A stretch of DNA of 64,000 nt from Myxococcus landrumus (GTDB taxonomy: Bacteria; Myxococcota; Myxococcia; Myxococcales; Myxococcaceae): positions 7,018,001 through 7,082,000 of the forward strand of contig NZ_CP071091.1 in the NCBI RefSeq assembly GCF_017301635.1, in the 5' to 3' direction. This document shows positions 52,187-61,029 of this stretch, one piece after another. The translations under genes were made by a program, and so were the position numbers. Below the pieces are notes generated by a model. It was not told the DNA's origin. It ran no database searches and worked only from the letters and a program-made list of their open reading frames with translations. Positions within the stretch are counted from its first letter, which is position 1. Each line of letters begins with the position of its first letter.

Positions 52187-54738
52187 AGGAGACGCGCCTG
52201 TCCAAGCGCTCGGTGGCGCTGGCGGTGGGGGCGCTGCTGGTGCTGTGTGGCCTGTTCGTCGTGGGCCGCCCCTGGGAGATGGCGGAGAACGACGGCTATC
52301 GCACGCGGTTGCAGCAGCTTCGCCTCTCCAGCGCGGAGCTGGAGCAGGACGCGCTGCGCTCCCGCCTGGGGCTGCCGGAGCTGCACGGCTCGGATGCCTC
52401 CGCCTTCGACGCGCTGAAGGCGCGCGCGGAGGCGCTGCGCGAGCTCCCGTCCTTCCTCTCGGATGAAGAGCAGCGGGTGATGCGCGCCTCGCTGGAGTCG
52501 TACCTGCGCGCGCTGGAGGACAACCGGGCGCTGCTGGTGCGCTCGCGAGACGCGCAGGCACGGGGTGAGCGGCGCGAGGCGGACGTCGCGCTTCAAGCGC
52601 TGCTGGAGCGCTCCGCCAGCGGACAGGCCGAGCGGGCCGTCACCACGTTCCTCCAGCTCCACGAGCGGGCGCAGCGGGGCAATGAGCGCACGCGCATCGT
52701 GTTCTTCGCGGTGTCGCTGCTGTTGGGTGGGTACGTGGTGGTGGTGCTGGTGCGGCTGTCGCGCGCGTCGGCGGAGCTGGCCACGCTCAACGCGGACCTG
52801 GAGACGCGGGTGGAGGAGCGGGGGCGGGCGCTGGTGCGGGCCAGCGAGGAGCAGCGCGTCTCGGAGGCGCGCAAGGCGGCCATCCTGGAGGCGGCGCCGG
52901 ACGGCATCGTCCTGGTGGACGAGGCGGGGCGGTTGCTCGAGCTCAACCCCATGGCGGAGCAGGTGTTCCGGGTGACGGCGGGAGAGGCGGTGGGGCGGGA
53001 CTTCCTCTCGCTGGCGCTGCCCGCGTCGCTGCCGGCCGGACAACGCGAGGAGGTGGCGGCGGCGCTGCGCTCGACGTCGGGCCACGCCACGCGACTGGAG
53101 TCTTCCTGTCTGCGCGCGGATGGGAGCACCTTCCCCGCGGAGCTGACGTTGGCGCGGGTGCCGGGGGCGGGACCTGCGCGCTTCACCGCCTTCGTGCGCG
53201 ACATCACCGAGCGCAAGGAAGTGGAGCGGATGAAGAACGAGTTCATCTCCACGGTGAGCCATGAGCTGCGCACGCCGCTCACGTCCATCCGAGGCTCCCT
53301 GGGCCTCTTGGAGGGCGGCATCGTCGGGGAGATTCCGGCCGAGGCGCTGGACATGGTGCGCATCGCGCGCACGAACACCGAGCGCCTCATCCGGCTCATC
53401 AACGACATCCTCGACCTGGAGAAGATGGAGGCCGGCAAGCTGGAGCTGAAGCTGGCCACGCTGGATGTGCACGAGCTGGTGGAGGCGACGTTCAGCGGCC
53501 TGAAGGGCGTGGCGGACGCGGCGGGTGTGTCGCTGCGCGCGGTGGTGGAGGAGGCGCCCAAGGTGAAGGGCGACCGGGACAGGCTCATCCAGGTGCTGAC
53601 GAACCTGGTGTCCAACGCGGTGAAGTTCTCGCCCGCGGGCGCGGAGGTGGCGGTGCACGCGCGGCGGGAGGGCGCGGGCCGGGTGCGCTTCAGCGTGGTG
53701 GACCAGGGGCCGGGCATCTCCGAGGAGCAGCGCACGAAGCTGTTCGCGCGCTTCCAGCAGCTCGATGGCTCGGACACCCGCTCCAAGGGCGGCACGGGGC
53801 TGGGGTTGGCCATCTCCCAGGCCATCGTGAACCAGCACGGCGGCGGCATCGAGGTGGAGAGCGTGTTGGGTCAGGGCTCCACGTTCACCTTCGCGTTGGA
53901 GGCGGTGCGCTCCCCCGCGTCGGGCGTGCACCCCGCGGTGACGGCGGCGGCGCTGAGCTCGTCGCGCCACTCGGTGCTGGTGGTGACGGCGGACACGGAG
54001 CTGTCCTCGCTGTTGAAAGGGCTCCTGTCGCAGGAGGGCTACCGGGTGGTACGGGCGTCCAGCCTGGCCGAGTCCGCGAAGGTGCTGGAGGAGTCGTCTC
54101 CGGACGCGGTGGTGTTGGACACGCAGATGCCGGACGGGCAGGCGCTGGAGTGGGTGCGGAGCCTGCGCGAGCAGCCTCGCACGCATGAGCTGCCGGTGGT
54201 GACGCTGTCGGGGCGCTCGCCGGGGGGCGAGGGCGTGGGCGCGGCGCTGTGGGTGGATTGGATTTCGCAGCCCCTGGAGGAGGCGCGGCTGTTGAGCGCG
54301 CTTCGCCATGCGATGCGGCGGCCGGGGCAGGCGCGGGTGTTGGTGGTGGATGACGACGTGGCCACGCGCCGGGTCATCTGCGCGCGGCTGGAGCGGCTGG
54401 GGGCGGTGCAGGTGTTCGAGGCGGCGGATGGCGAGAGCGCGGTGGAGCTGGCACGCGAGACGCGGCCGGACCTCATCGTGCTGGACGTGGGGCTGCCGGG
54501 GTTGGATGGCTTCGAGGTGGTGGACATCCTGCGCCAGGGGCGCGGCCGGGCCACGCCGCTCATCGTCTTCACGGGCCGGGACTTGTCGCGCGCGGACCAG
54601 CGGCAGTTGACGCTGGGGATGACGCGGCACTTGAGCAAGGCGCGCTCCTCGGAAGAGGAGCTGGTGGCCTCCGTGCGCGAGCTGCTGAATGAATTGCTGT
54701 CGCGCAAGGACGGCGAATCAGAGAGAAGGGTCTCATGA
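52183..54738 (+). CDS. Membrane hybrid histidine kinase with PAS and two receivers
   Basis: An 851-residue protein. TM1 (~10-28) and TM2 (~172-190) flank a ~140-residue helical periplasmic sensor region. A PAS domain follows (~228-345), then HisKA with SHELRTPLTS (His360), an ATPase with NLVSNAVKFSP and GGTGLGLAISQ, and two receivers (~600-720 and ~725-845). The first receiver has lost its acidic pair (VVTADTE) and Lys (ISQPLE) and may not be phosphorylated. The second is canonical at the N-terminus and phospho-Asp (VVDDDVA, IVLDVGLPG). It is coupled by overlaps to both neighbours. Confidence 0.92.
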   Translation: MKETRLSKRSVALAVGALLVLCGLFVVGRPWEMAENDGYRTRLQQLRLSSAELEQDALRSRLGLPELHGSDASAFDALKARAEALRELPSFLSDEEQRVMRASLESYLRALEDNRALLVRSRDAQARGERREADVALQALLERSASGQAERAVTTFLQLHERAQRGNERTRIVFFAVSLLLGGYVVVVLVRLSRASAELATLNADLETRVEERGRALVRASEEQRVSEARKAAILEAAPDGIVLVDEAGRLLELNPMAEQVFRVTAGEAVGRDFLSLALPASLPAGQREEVAAALRSTSGHATRLESSCLRADGSTFPAELTLARVPGAGPARFTAFVRDITERKEVERMKNEFISTVSHELRTPLTSIRGSLGLLEGGIVGEIPAEALDMVRIARTNTERLIRLINDILDLEKMEAGKLELKLATLDVHELVEATFSGLKGVADAAGVSLRAVVEEAPKVKGDRDRLIQVLTNLVSNAVKFSPAGAEVAVHARREGAGRVRFSVVDQGPGISEEQRTKLFARFQQLDGSDTRSKGGTGLGLAISQAIVNQHGGGIEVESVLGQGSTFTFALEAVRSPASGVHPAVTAAALSSSRHSVLVVTADTELSSLLKGLLSQEGYRVVRASSLAESAKVLEESSPDAVVLDTQMPDGQALEWVRSLREQPRTHELPVVTLSGRSPGGEGVGAALWVDWISQPLEEARLLSALRHAMRRPGQARVLVVDDDVATRRVICARLERLGAVQVFEAADGESAVELARETRPDLIVLDVGLPGLDGFEVVDILRQGRGRATPLIVFTGRDLSRADQRQLTLGMTRHLSKARSSEEELVASVRELLNELLSRKDGESERRVS

Positions 54739-56759
54739 ATGAAGCCAAGACGCTCCTGTTCCTCGAGGACGACAAGGACCTTCAGACGCTGGTAGGCGCC
54801 TTCCTGCGCGAGAAGGGCTACCGGGTGGAGGCGGCGCGCACGGCGGCGGAGGCGCGCACGCTGCTGTCGAAGATGCCGGTGGACGCGGCCATCGTGGACG
54901 GGCTGCTGCCGGGGGTGACGGGGGCGGACTTCATTCGGGAGCTGCGCAAGACGTTGCCGGACCTGCCGGTGTTGTTCGCGTCGGCGTTCTGGAAGGACTT
55001 GAAGAGCCACGAGATGTTGACGCGGCAGTTGAAGGTCGCGCGCATCATCCACAAGCCCTACCGGCCGGAGGAGCTGTTCCTCTGGGTGAACCAGCTCTTC
55101 GCCAAGAAGCTGCCGCCGCCGTCGGGCCCTCGGGCGCTGGCGGACGTGGACCCATTGCGCGACGAGCTGGCCGCGAGCCTGGTGGCGCTCAACGCGGAGT
55201 ACGGCGCGCGGCTGAAGGACAAGGTGGAGGGGCTCCAGACGTTGTTGGGCGAGGCGCGCGAGGGGAACCGCGAGTCGCTGGAGCAGGCATCCATCATCAC
55301 ACACAAGCTGCACGGCACGGCGGGCAGTTATGGGTTCTCGGAGGTGAGCCTGGCGGCGGGGCGGCTCGAGGACGCGCTGCGGGCCGGAGGCGACGGGGCC
55401 CGGCTGGACTGGAGCCTGGTGGACGTGGCGTTCCGCGAGCTGGCGGCGACGGCGTCGGTGCCGGTGATGCCGGTGCACAAGGAGCTGCCCTCGGCGGTGT
55501 TGCCGACGGAGGGCGTGCTGCTGGTGGTGGACGAGGACGCGGAGCTGTTGGCGGATGCGGAGCGGCTGGGGCGCTCGCACGTGGTGCGGGTGCTGTGCGC
55601 GCGCACGGCGAACGAGGCGCTGGAGCTGGCGCGCAAGCAGTGGGTGGATGGCGTGGTCATCCACATGCACCTGGGGGGCGAGATGGGGGGCGTGCAGGCG
55701 GCGCACCTCTTGCGCTCGGCGGAGGGGCTGGGCTCGCTGCCGTTGGTGTTCACGGGGGCGAAGGGCGGGCTGGAGGAGCGCGTGGTGGCGGCGCACGCGG
55801 GGGCGTCGATGTTCCTGCCCAGGCCCTTCACGGGGCCGGACTTCGTGGCGGCGGCGGAGCGGTTGGTGGCGGCGCGGCGTCCGGAGCGGGCGCGGGTGCT
55901 GGTGGTGGATGACGACCCGGAGGCCATCTCCGCGCTGGTGCATGCGCTGGCGAGCGAGCAGGTGGAGGTGGTGGGGCTGGGGGATGCGCACCGGCTGATG
56001 GAGGCGCTGGCGGAGCATCGGCCGGACCTGTTGTTGTTGGACGTGCAGATGCCGGGGCCCAGCGGGTTTGATTTGTGCCGCATCCTGCGCTCGACGCCGA
56101 CGTGGCAGGACCTGCCGGTGTTGTTGATTACGGCGCACCTGGGGTTGGAGTTCCGGCTGGCGGCGTTCCAGGCGGGGGCGGACGACTACATCTCCAAGCC
56201 GGTGTTGAGGGAGGAGCTGCGGGCGCGGGTGCAGGCGCGGCTGGAGCGGGCGCGGCTGTCGAAGGAGCGGGTGGAGCGGGACGCGCTGACGGGGTTGTTG
56301 ACGCGCAAGCCGTTCATCGAGGGGATGCGGGCGCGGCTGTCGGAGGCGCGGCGGCAGCATCGCTCGCTGGCGCTGTGCTTCCTGGATGTGGACCACTTCA
56401 AGCAGGTGAATGACCGCTACGGGCACCTGGCGGGAGACCGCGTGCTGGCGCGGCTGGGGCGGCTGTTGGGCTCGCGCTTCCGCAGGGAGGACGTGCGCGG
56501 GCGGTGGGGCGGGGAGGAGCTGGTGGTGGGGCTGTTGGGCGAGACGGCCGCGAGCGCCAAGGCGATTCTGTCGCGCACGATGGCGGAGGTGGCGCAGATG
56601 ACCTTCGACGGCGACGGGGGCGAGTCCTTCCACGTGACGCTGAGCGTGGGCATCGCCGAGGCCCCCGTGGACGGAGGCTCGCTGGAGGACCTGCTGCGCG
56701 CCGCGGATGTCCGGCTGCACCGGGCGAAGGACAACGGCCGCAACCGCATCGAGGTGTGA
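54735..56759 (+). CDS. REC-HPt-REC-REC-GGDEF diguanylate cyclase
   Basis: A 674-residue cytoplasmic protein. REC1 (~5-120, Asp55, Lys in HKPYRPEE) is followed by an HPt domain with ITHKLHGTAGSYG (His190). REC2 (~260-375) is degenerate, with His310 in the phospho-Asp place. REC3 (~386-500, Asp436) is intact. GGDEF (~512-674) has DALTGLLTRKPF, FLDVDHFKQVND and active site GGEEL (592-596), preceded by an I-site RxxD at 583-586 at the usual five-residue distance. It makes c-di-GMP when phosphorylated, with product feedback expected; the Leu in place of Phe is a mild change. ATG 54735 overlaps the kinase stop. Confidence 0.92.
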   Translation: MNEAKTLLFLEDDKDLQTLVGAFLREKGYRVEAARTAAEARTLLSKMPVDAAIVDGLLPGVTGADFIRELRKTLPDLPVLFASAFWKDLKSHEMLTRQLKVARIIHKPYRPEELFLWVNQLFAKKLPPPSGPRALADVDPLRDELAASLVALNAEYGARLKDKVEGLQTLLGEAREGNRESLEQASIITHKLHGTAGSYGFSEVSLAAGRLEDALRAGGDGARLDWSLVDVAFRELAATASVPVMPVHKELPSAVLPTEGVLLVVDEDAELLADAERLGRSHVVRVLCARTANEALELARKQWVDGVVIHMHLGGEMGGVQAAHLLRSAEGLGSLPLVFTGAKGGLEERVVAAHAGASMFLPRPFTGPDFVAAAERLVAARRPERARVLVVDDDPEAISALVHALASEQVEVVGLGDAHRLMEALAEHRPDLLLLDVQMPGPSGFDLCRILRSTPTWQDLPVLLITAHLGLEFRLAAFQAGADDYISKPVLREELRARVQARLERARLSKERVERDALTGLLTRKPFIEGMRARLSEARRQHRSLALCFLDVDHFKQVNDRYGHLAGDRVLARLGRLLGSRFRREDVRGRWGGEELVVGLLGETAASAKAILSRTMAEVAQMTFDGDGGESFHVTLSVGIAEAPVDGGSLEDLLRAADVRLHRAKDNGRNRIEV

Positions 56760-56793
56760 GCCGTCATCGCTTCCGCTTGCGCGGGGGCTCACC

Positions 56794-58368
56794 TCACGGC
56801 GGCTCCGTCAGCACGATGAGCCCTCGGGCTGTGTCCACGATGTAGACATGGCCATCCCCGGGCACCTGGAGCCCGGTGGCACCTTCCTCCAACGTGTCAC
56901 CTCGTCCCGGGTCCGTCTCGCGGAAGCTGTTGAAGTACGCCACCTCGCGCGGCTGCGTGGGGTTGCTCACGTCCAGCACGCGCAGCCCCTCCTGGTGGTA
57001 CGTCAGGTAGAGCCGGGAGCCGCGCAGCTCCATCGCGCGCGGTGACACGACGGCGCGCAGGCCGTACTCCGCCATCTTCACGATGTGGAGGGGGTCGCTG
57101 ACATCCAGCACCCTCAGCCGGGCCCCCACACCCAGGCTGCTCTCGAACGCGATGGTGCGGCCGGCGAAGGTGCCCACCGCGCTCGCGCGGCTGTTGGCAT
57201 GCGGATACGTGTAGTGCCCCAGCACCCGGACCCCCGGCGCCGTGCGCGTGTCGACGACCTGCAACCCCTCGCCCCGGTGATTCACGTAGAGCCGGCCCTG
57301 GTAGCTCACGGGGCCTTGCGAGGAAGAGGGCTCGTCCATCAAACGAGCACCCGAGACAATGTGTTGGAGCAGCCGGGGCTCCGTGGGCGTGGAGATGTCG
57401 AACATCATCGTGCCGGCCTTGGCGTCCAGGCCCACCGCGTAGAGCCTGTCCCCATCCACGCTCACCATCCCCACCCCCACGGGCTTGTCCAACGCCTGGC
57501 GCAGGAACACGGGGGCCTCCGGCCGCGAGATGTCGAACACCACGACGCCCGACTTCGCGCTCGCGACATAGAGCACGCCGTTGCGCGACGTCGCCCCGCG
57601 CCAGTCGGAGTCCCCTGGCAGCTTCATCCGCGCCACCTGCACGGGCTCCGCGGGCTCGTGGACATCGAAGACGGTGAGGCCACCCGGGCCGCGCACCGCG
57701 CTGTCCTGCGAGATGACATAGGCCCAGCCCCCGATGACCTGGAGGTCCACGGGCATGCCCTGGTCCACGGAGCGCTCGGAGACCTGCTGCATCCCACCGG
57801 AGATTTCGTGCTCGCCCTTGAAGCGGGCCACTCGCTCGGCGCGGAACGTCCCGGACTCCACCAGCACCCCTTGCCGGCATCGCGAGAAGCACCCCGTCAG
57901 CGCGCGCGGATTCACCGCGTTGCAGCCCGCGAAGGTGAAGAAGCCCTCGTCCTGCGAGTAGCTGGAGATGAGGAGCATCCGCGAATCCCAGACGCCCGCG
58001 ATGGCGTGCGTCCCCTGGACCTGCTCCGGCACGCCCCTCGCGTCCAGCTTGAAGCCTCCGCCGCGCGTCGCCATGCGCACGCCCTGCGTCCCCCGGGCAT
58101 CGAAGCGCAGCTCGCTGCGATACACCCCCTGCCGTTCCAGCGCCTCCATCGAGCGGAGCTTGCACGCCGACAAGTCGAAGGAGTCGATGCTCCCACACTC
58201 CGCGCCCGCCTCGAGCACCCGGCAGGCGGACAAGGGGCCGGTGTCCCTCCAGTCGCCCCACTCCGGGAGCGCGGTGTAGCTCCCGTCCCAGGGAGCGGCG
58301 TCTGGAGAGGAGCAGCCGGCCGCGGCACAGGCGAGCAGGACCGTCCATGCGAGATGCGCACATCGCAT
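56794..58368 (-). CDS. LVIVD-repeat beta-propeller lipoprotein
   Basis: A 524-residue lipoprotein (lipobox ACAAAGC, Cys19). After a Cys-containing N-terminal region, the C-terminal ~330 residues hold repeats of the form GLxVxDVSxPxxPxxVAxM (GGLTVFDVHEPAEPVQVARM, GVVVFDISRPEAPVFLRQ, TMMFDISTPTEPRLLQH, LRVLDVSNPTQPREVAYF), the LVIVD propeller signature. It is likely on the outer-membrane surface or in the periplasm; function is unknown. It is convergent with the GGDEF gene (34-base gap). Confidence 0.88.
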   Translation of the reverse strand: MRCAHLAWTVLLACAAAGCSSPDAAPWDGSYTALPEWGDWRDTGPLSACRVLEAGAECGSIDSFDLSACKLRSMEALERQGVYRSELRFDARGTQGVRMATRGGGFKLDARGVPEQVQGTHAIAGVWDSRMLLISSYSQDEGFFTFAGCNAVNPRALTGCFSRCRQGVLVESGTFRAERVARFKGEHEISGGMQQVSERSVDQGMPVDLQVIGGWAYVISQDSAVRGPGGLTVFDVHEPAEPVQVARMKLPGDSDWRGATSRNGVLYVASAKSGVVVFDISRPEAPVFLRQALDKPVGVGMVSVDGDRLYAVGLDAKAGTMMFDISTPTEPRLLQHIVSGARLMDEPSSSQGPVSYQGRLYVNHRGEGLQVVDTRTAPGVRVLGHYTYPHANSRASAVGTFAGRTIAFESSLGVGARLRVLDVSDPLHIVKMAEYGLRAVVSPRAMELRGSRLYLTYHQEGLRVLDVSNPTQPREVAYFNSFRETDPGRGDTLEEGATGLQVPGDGHVYIVDTARGLIVLTEPP

Positions 58369-58679
58369 CGCATACCTCCCGGGTTGGGAGCCCCCAGCCG
58401 GCCCACGGGCTTCCGGCCCGGAGTGTAGGAACCCTCCTGTCCATTCGTGAAGCGCACCCCCGTGCCTCGGTGAACAGTCCTTGTCTGCGGAGGTGTAGGG
58501 AGTGTCCGTTCCAGGTGAGAGGGGTGTCTCCGCTGTTCGTCAGTGTGCGGGAGGTCGCCCTCCGCGCCGGAGCCCTCGGCCGCCTGGGTGCGAAGGAAGG
58601 GCGTGCATCCGCCGATGCGCCGATTCCCCCTGAAGGGGCGCTCTCCCGAGAAGGAGCCCAACCCCTTAGTTCTTCTCCC
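58369..58679. other. Divergent intergenic region
   Basis: 311 bases between the LVIVD lipoprotein (minus) and the thioredoxin-reductase-like gene (plus). It is GC-rich, with no supported gene and no clear palindrome or promoter pair. GAGAAGGAG at about 58649-58657 is purine-rich but 23 bases from the next start. Confidence 0.4.
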
Positions 58680-59612
58680 ATGAGCGAATTTCTCGAGAAG
58701 GACGTGGTGATTGTCGGAGGCGGCCCCGCGGGCTTGAGTGCCGCGCTGGTGCTGGGGCGCGGGCGCAAGCGCGTGCTGCTCTGCGACGCGGGCACTCCGC
58801 GCAACGCGAGGGCGGAGCACATGCAGGGCTTCGTCACTCGGGATGGCCTGCCGCCCTCGGAGTTCCGGGCCATTGGCCGTGAGCAGCTCCGCCCCTACGA
58901 CGTCGACCTGCGCAACGTGCGCGTCGTGAGCATCGTGCGCGAGGGTGCGCGCTTCCACGTGACGCTGGAGGACGGCGTGAAGGTGGAGGCGCGCCGGGTG
59001 CTCCTCGCCACGGGCCTGGTGGACGAGATTCCCTCGGTGCCGGGCTACCGCGAGCTCTGGGGCCACGCGGTCTTCCAGTGTCCCTACTGCCACGGGTGGG
59101 AAGTCAGGGACCGTGCGTGGGGCGTGCTCGCCAACGCGGACGCGAGCCTCTACGTCGACTTCGCCCTCTTCCTGAAGGGCTGGTCCTCGAACGTCACGCT
59201 CTACACCCAGGGAGGCTTCCAGCTCTCGGCCGAGCAGCGCGAGCGGCTGGTCCGCGCGGAGGTGCGCATCGTGGAGGGCCGGGTCCAGCGGCTGGTGCTC
59301 TCGGCGGATGCGAAGGGGCTGGAGGCCGTGGAGCTGGAGGACGGGACTCGGGTGCCGCAGGACGTGCTGGTGGTGCACCCGCCCCAGAAGCAGGTGCCGC
59401 TGGTGCGAGACCTGGGGCTCGCGTTGGACGAGCTGGGCTTCGTGAAGGTGGATGCCACCCTGGAGACCTCCCTCCCGGGCGTCTACGCGGCGGGAGACCT
59501 CACCACGCGGTTGCAGGGGGCGCTGTTGTCCGCGGCCGCCGGAGCACAGGCCGCCTACCGGATGAACCACCTGCTCAACATGGAGGCGGTGGGAGCGGGC
59601 CACGCGAAGTGA
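58680..59612 (+). CDS. Thioredoxin-reductase-like FAD/NAD(P)H oxidoreductase
   Basis: A 310-residue flavoprotein of thioredoxin-reductase size. It has the FAD motif VVIVGGGPAGLSAA (GGGPAG at 13-18), a redox pair CPYC (C134, C137) in the expected place, and the C-terminal FAD motif GVYAAGDLTT. The NAD(P)H Rossmann segment (~143-180) reads AWGVLANADASLYVDFALF and lacks the usual GxGxxA, so its electron donor is unclear, as in ferredoxin-dependent or bacillithiol-disulfide-type relatives. It lies 45 bases before an AraC regulator, same strand. Confidence 0.8.
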   Translation: MSEFLEKDVVIVGGGPAGLSAALVLGRGRKRVLLCDAGTPRNARAEHMQGFVTRDGLPPSEFRAIGREQLRPYDVDLRNVRVVSIVREGARFHVTLEDGVKVEARRVLLATGLVDEIPSVPGYRELWGHAVFQCPYCHGWEVRDRAWGVLANADASLYVDFALFLKGWSSNVTLYTQGGFQLSAEQRERLVRAEVRIVEGRVQRLVLSADAKGLEAVELEDGTRVPQDVLVVHPPQKQVPLVRDLGLALDELGFVKVDATLETSLPGVYAAGDLTTRLQGALLSAAAGAQAAYRMNHLLNMEAVGAGHAK

Positions 59613-59657
59613 CGCGAGGTTGAGCTCGACTCCACCGCCCGCTACGAAGGGCCCACC

Positions 59658-60539
59658 ATGTCGCAAGCCTCACATCCCGCCCACACCCACTGGGACTCCG
59701 CGCTGCGGCGCGACTTCGAGGAGAAGCGACGGCTCACGTGGATAGGCCCGCTGTCGCAGGGCTCGCTGCGAGTCCCCCGGCACGCCGTCGTGCACTCCTA
59801 CGCCGCGGTGGTGCTGGTGCTGAAGGGCGAGTCCCACGTGCGGCACGCGGGAGAGCTGGTGCTGCGCGCGGGAGACGTGCACCTCATTCCGCCCGGGGAC
59901 GCGCATGGGCGGGAGCACTCGGACGCACAGGCCCTGGGGTTGGGCTTCTACCTGGAGGCGCTGTCGGATGACCCGGAGGAGCGCGAGACGCGGCTGCGGC
60001 CCCTGCTGCGAGTCCGAGGAGGGTGCCATCCGGTGCTCCGTCCCTCGCTCGCGCAGCGCCGGAGGCTGCTGCGGTGGATGCGGCTGATGGAGGAGGAGCA
60101 GGCTCGGGGAGAGCGGGGCGGTGAAGAAGCGAGCCTGGCCTTGCTCCGGCTGGTGCTCATCGAGCTGGAGCGGATGAGCTCTCCGGAGGCCGCCGTGGAG
60201 CCCGCCTCGGTGGGGCTGAGCCGCCGCGCGCTGTCGTACATCGAGACCCACTGCCTGGAGCCGCTGTCGCTCGCGAAGGTGGCGCGGGAGCTGGGCCGCT
60301 CCGCGCCGCATGTCGCGCAGGTGGTGCGACAGGAGACGGGGCGCTCGGTGGGAGAGTGGATTCTCGAGTGCAGGATGGCCGAGGCCCGCAGCCGTCTGCG
60401 CCACACCGACGAGCGTGTCGACATCGTCGCCGAGCGGGTGGGGTACGCGGATGTGACGCACTTCATCCGTCTCTTCCGTCGCGTCCATGGTGTGACACCC
60501 GCCGCATGGAGGCGACGAATGGATGCAGGAGTGCGCTGA
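59658..60539 (+). CDS. AraC-family transcriptional regulator with cupin sensor
   Basis: A 293-residue regulator. The N-terminal half is a cupin (HSYAAVVLVLKGESHVRHA, LVLRAGDVHLIPPGDAHG) for ligand binding. The C-terminal ~100 residues hold two HTH motifs (LSLAKVARELGRSAPHVAQV and VDIVAERVGYADVTHFIRLF) and end with HGVTPAAWRR. It probably controls the oxidoreductase gene just upstream and/or itself. ATG 59658 is the only suitable start near. Confidence 0.92.
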   Translation: MSQASHPAHTHWDSALRRDFEEKRRLTWIGPLSQGSLRVPRHAVVHSYAAVVLVLKGESHVRHAGELVLRAGDVHLIPPGDAHGREHSDAQALGLGFYLEALSDDPEERETRLRPLLRVRGGCHPVLRPSLAQRRRLLRWMRLMEEEQARGERGGEEASLALLRLVLIELERMSSPEAAVEPASVGLSRRALSYIETHCLEPLSLAKVARELGRSAPHVAQVVRQETGRSVGEWILECRMAEARSRLRHTDERVDIVAERVGYADVTHFIRLFRRVHGVTPAAWRRRMDAGVR

Positions 60540-60571
60540 ACGGCTGTTCTGTATTTTCTGGGGCGTTTCAA

Positions 60572-60600
60572 TTGACAGGGAACTGTCATCTCGCTAGTTG
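60572..60600 (+). promoter_or_regulatory. TTGACA promoter overlapped by an inverted repeat
   Basis: TTGACA (60572-60577) with TAGTTG (60595-60600) at 17-base spacing. TGACAG and CTGTCA (60573-60588) form a perfect six-base inverted repeat over the -35, as expected for a repressor or AraC-linked site. The -10 is weak. It lies 33 bases after the AraC stop. Confidence 0.45.
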
Positions 60601-60732
60601 ACCGCGCATGCCGACACCCATGAGGGATGCATCGGGAGCGCGCCGTCACCTGGCCGCTCCCCGAGTCGCAGGGTCGTGCCCACACGTCAGCACCCGGGAG
60701 GGCTCGTGGTCGCGTCACGAGCGGAGTCACTG

Positions 60733-60948
60733 ATGGCGCTCCGAGCCAGTCGACGCAAGAGAAGCGCGGAACCGAGTCCGGTCTGGAAGGGGCCTCGCGT
60801 GGTGAAGCTCCCGTTGGAGACAGGCGGACTGCCTCCCCTGCTGTGCCCCTTCTGGTTCAGCCTGGGGGGACAGGAGGCGGCCAACGACACGGAGCCGCCC
60901 GAGCCGTCACCGTCACGCCATCGCAAGCTCCGTCGCGCCGAGCGATGA
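60733..60948 (+). CDS. Possible small basic protein
   Basis: A 71-codon ORF beginning MALRASRRKRSAEPS, with a central hydrophobic patch (LPPLLCPFWFSLGG) and a basic end (RHRKLRRAER). GAGCGGAG lies seven bases before the ATG, a promoter-like pair lies at 60572-60600, and a perfect hairpin follows seven bases after the stop. These signals support a transcribed unit, but composition alone is weak evidence. No family is recognised. The rest of the 60540-61029 gap holds nothing else I can support. Confidence 0.35.
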   Translation: MALRASRRKRSAEPSPVWKGPRVVKLPLETGGLPPLLCPFWFSLGGQEAANDTEPPEPSPSRHRKLRRAER

Positions 60949-60954
60949 AGTCTC

Positions 60955-60982
60955 GCGCGCCAGGGACGTGAGGCTGGCGCGC
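60955..60982 (+). terminator. Hairpin terminator after the small ORF
   Basis: Perfect nine-base arms GCGCGCCAG and CTGGCGCGC with a ten-base loop. It also serves as possible terminator for the convergent LysR gene ending at 61030. Confidence 0.65.
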
Positions 60983-61029
60983 CCATGAGCGGTCGAGGTG
61001 GGCGGTGACGCCGCCGCTCACCCGAGGTC

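Noticed and set aside
54039..56792. 917-residue minus-strand ORF opposite the GGDEF and hybrid kinase genes
   Set aside because: It is an antisense shadow rich in Arg/His/Gln/Leu. The plus strand holds clear receiver, HPt and GGDEF motifs.
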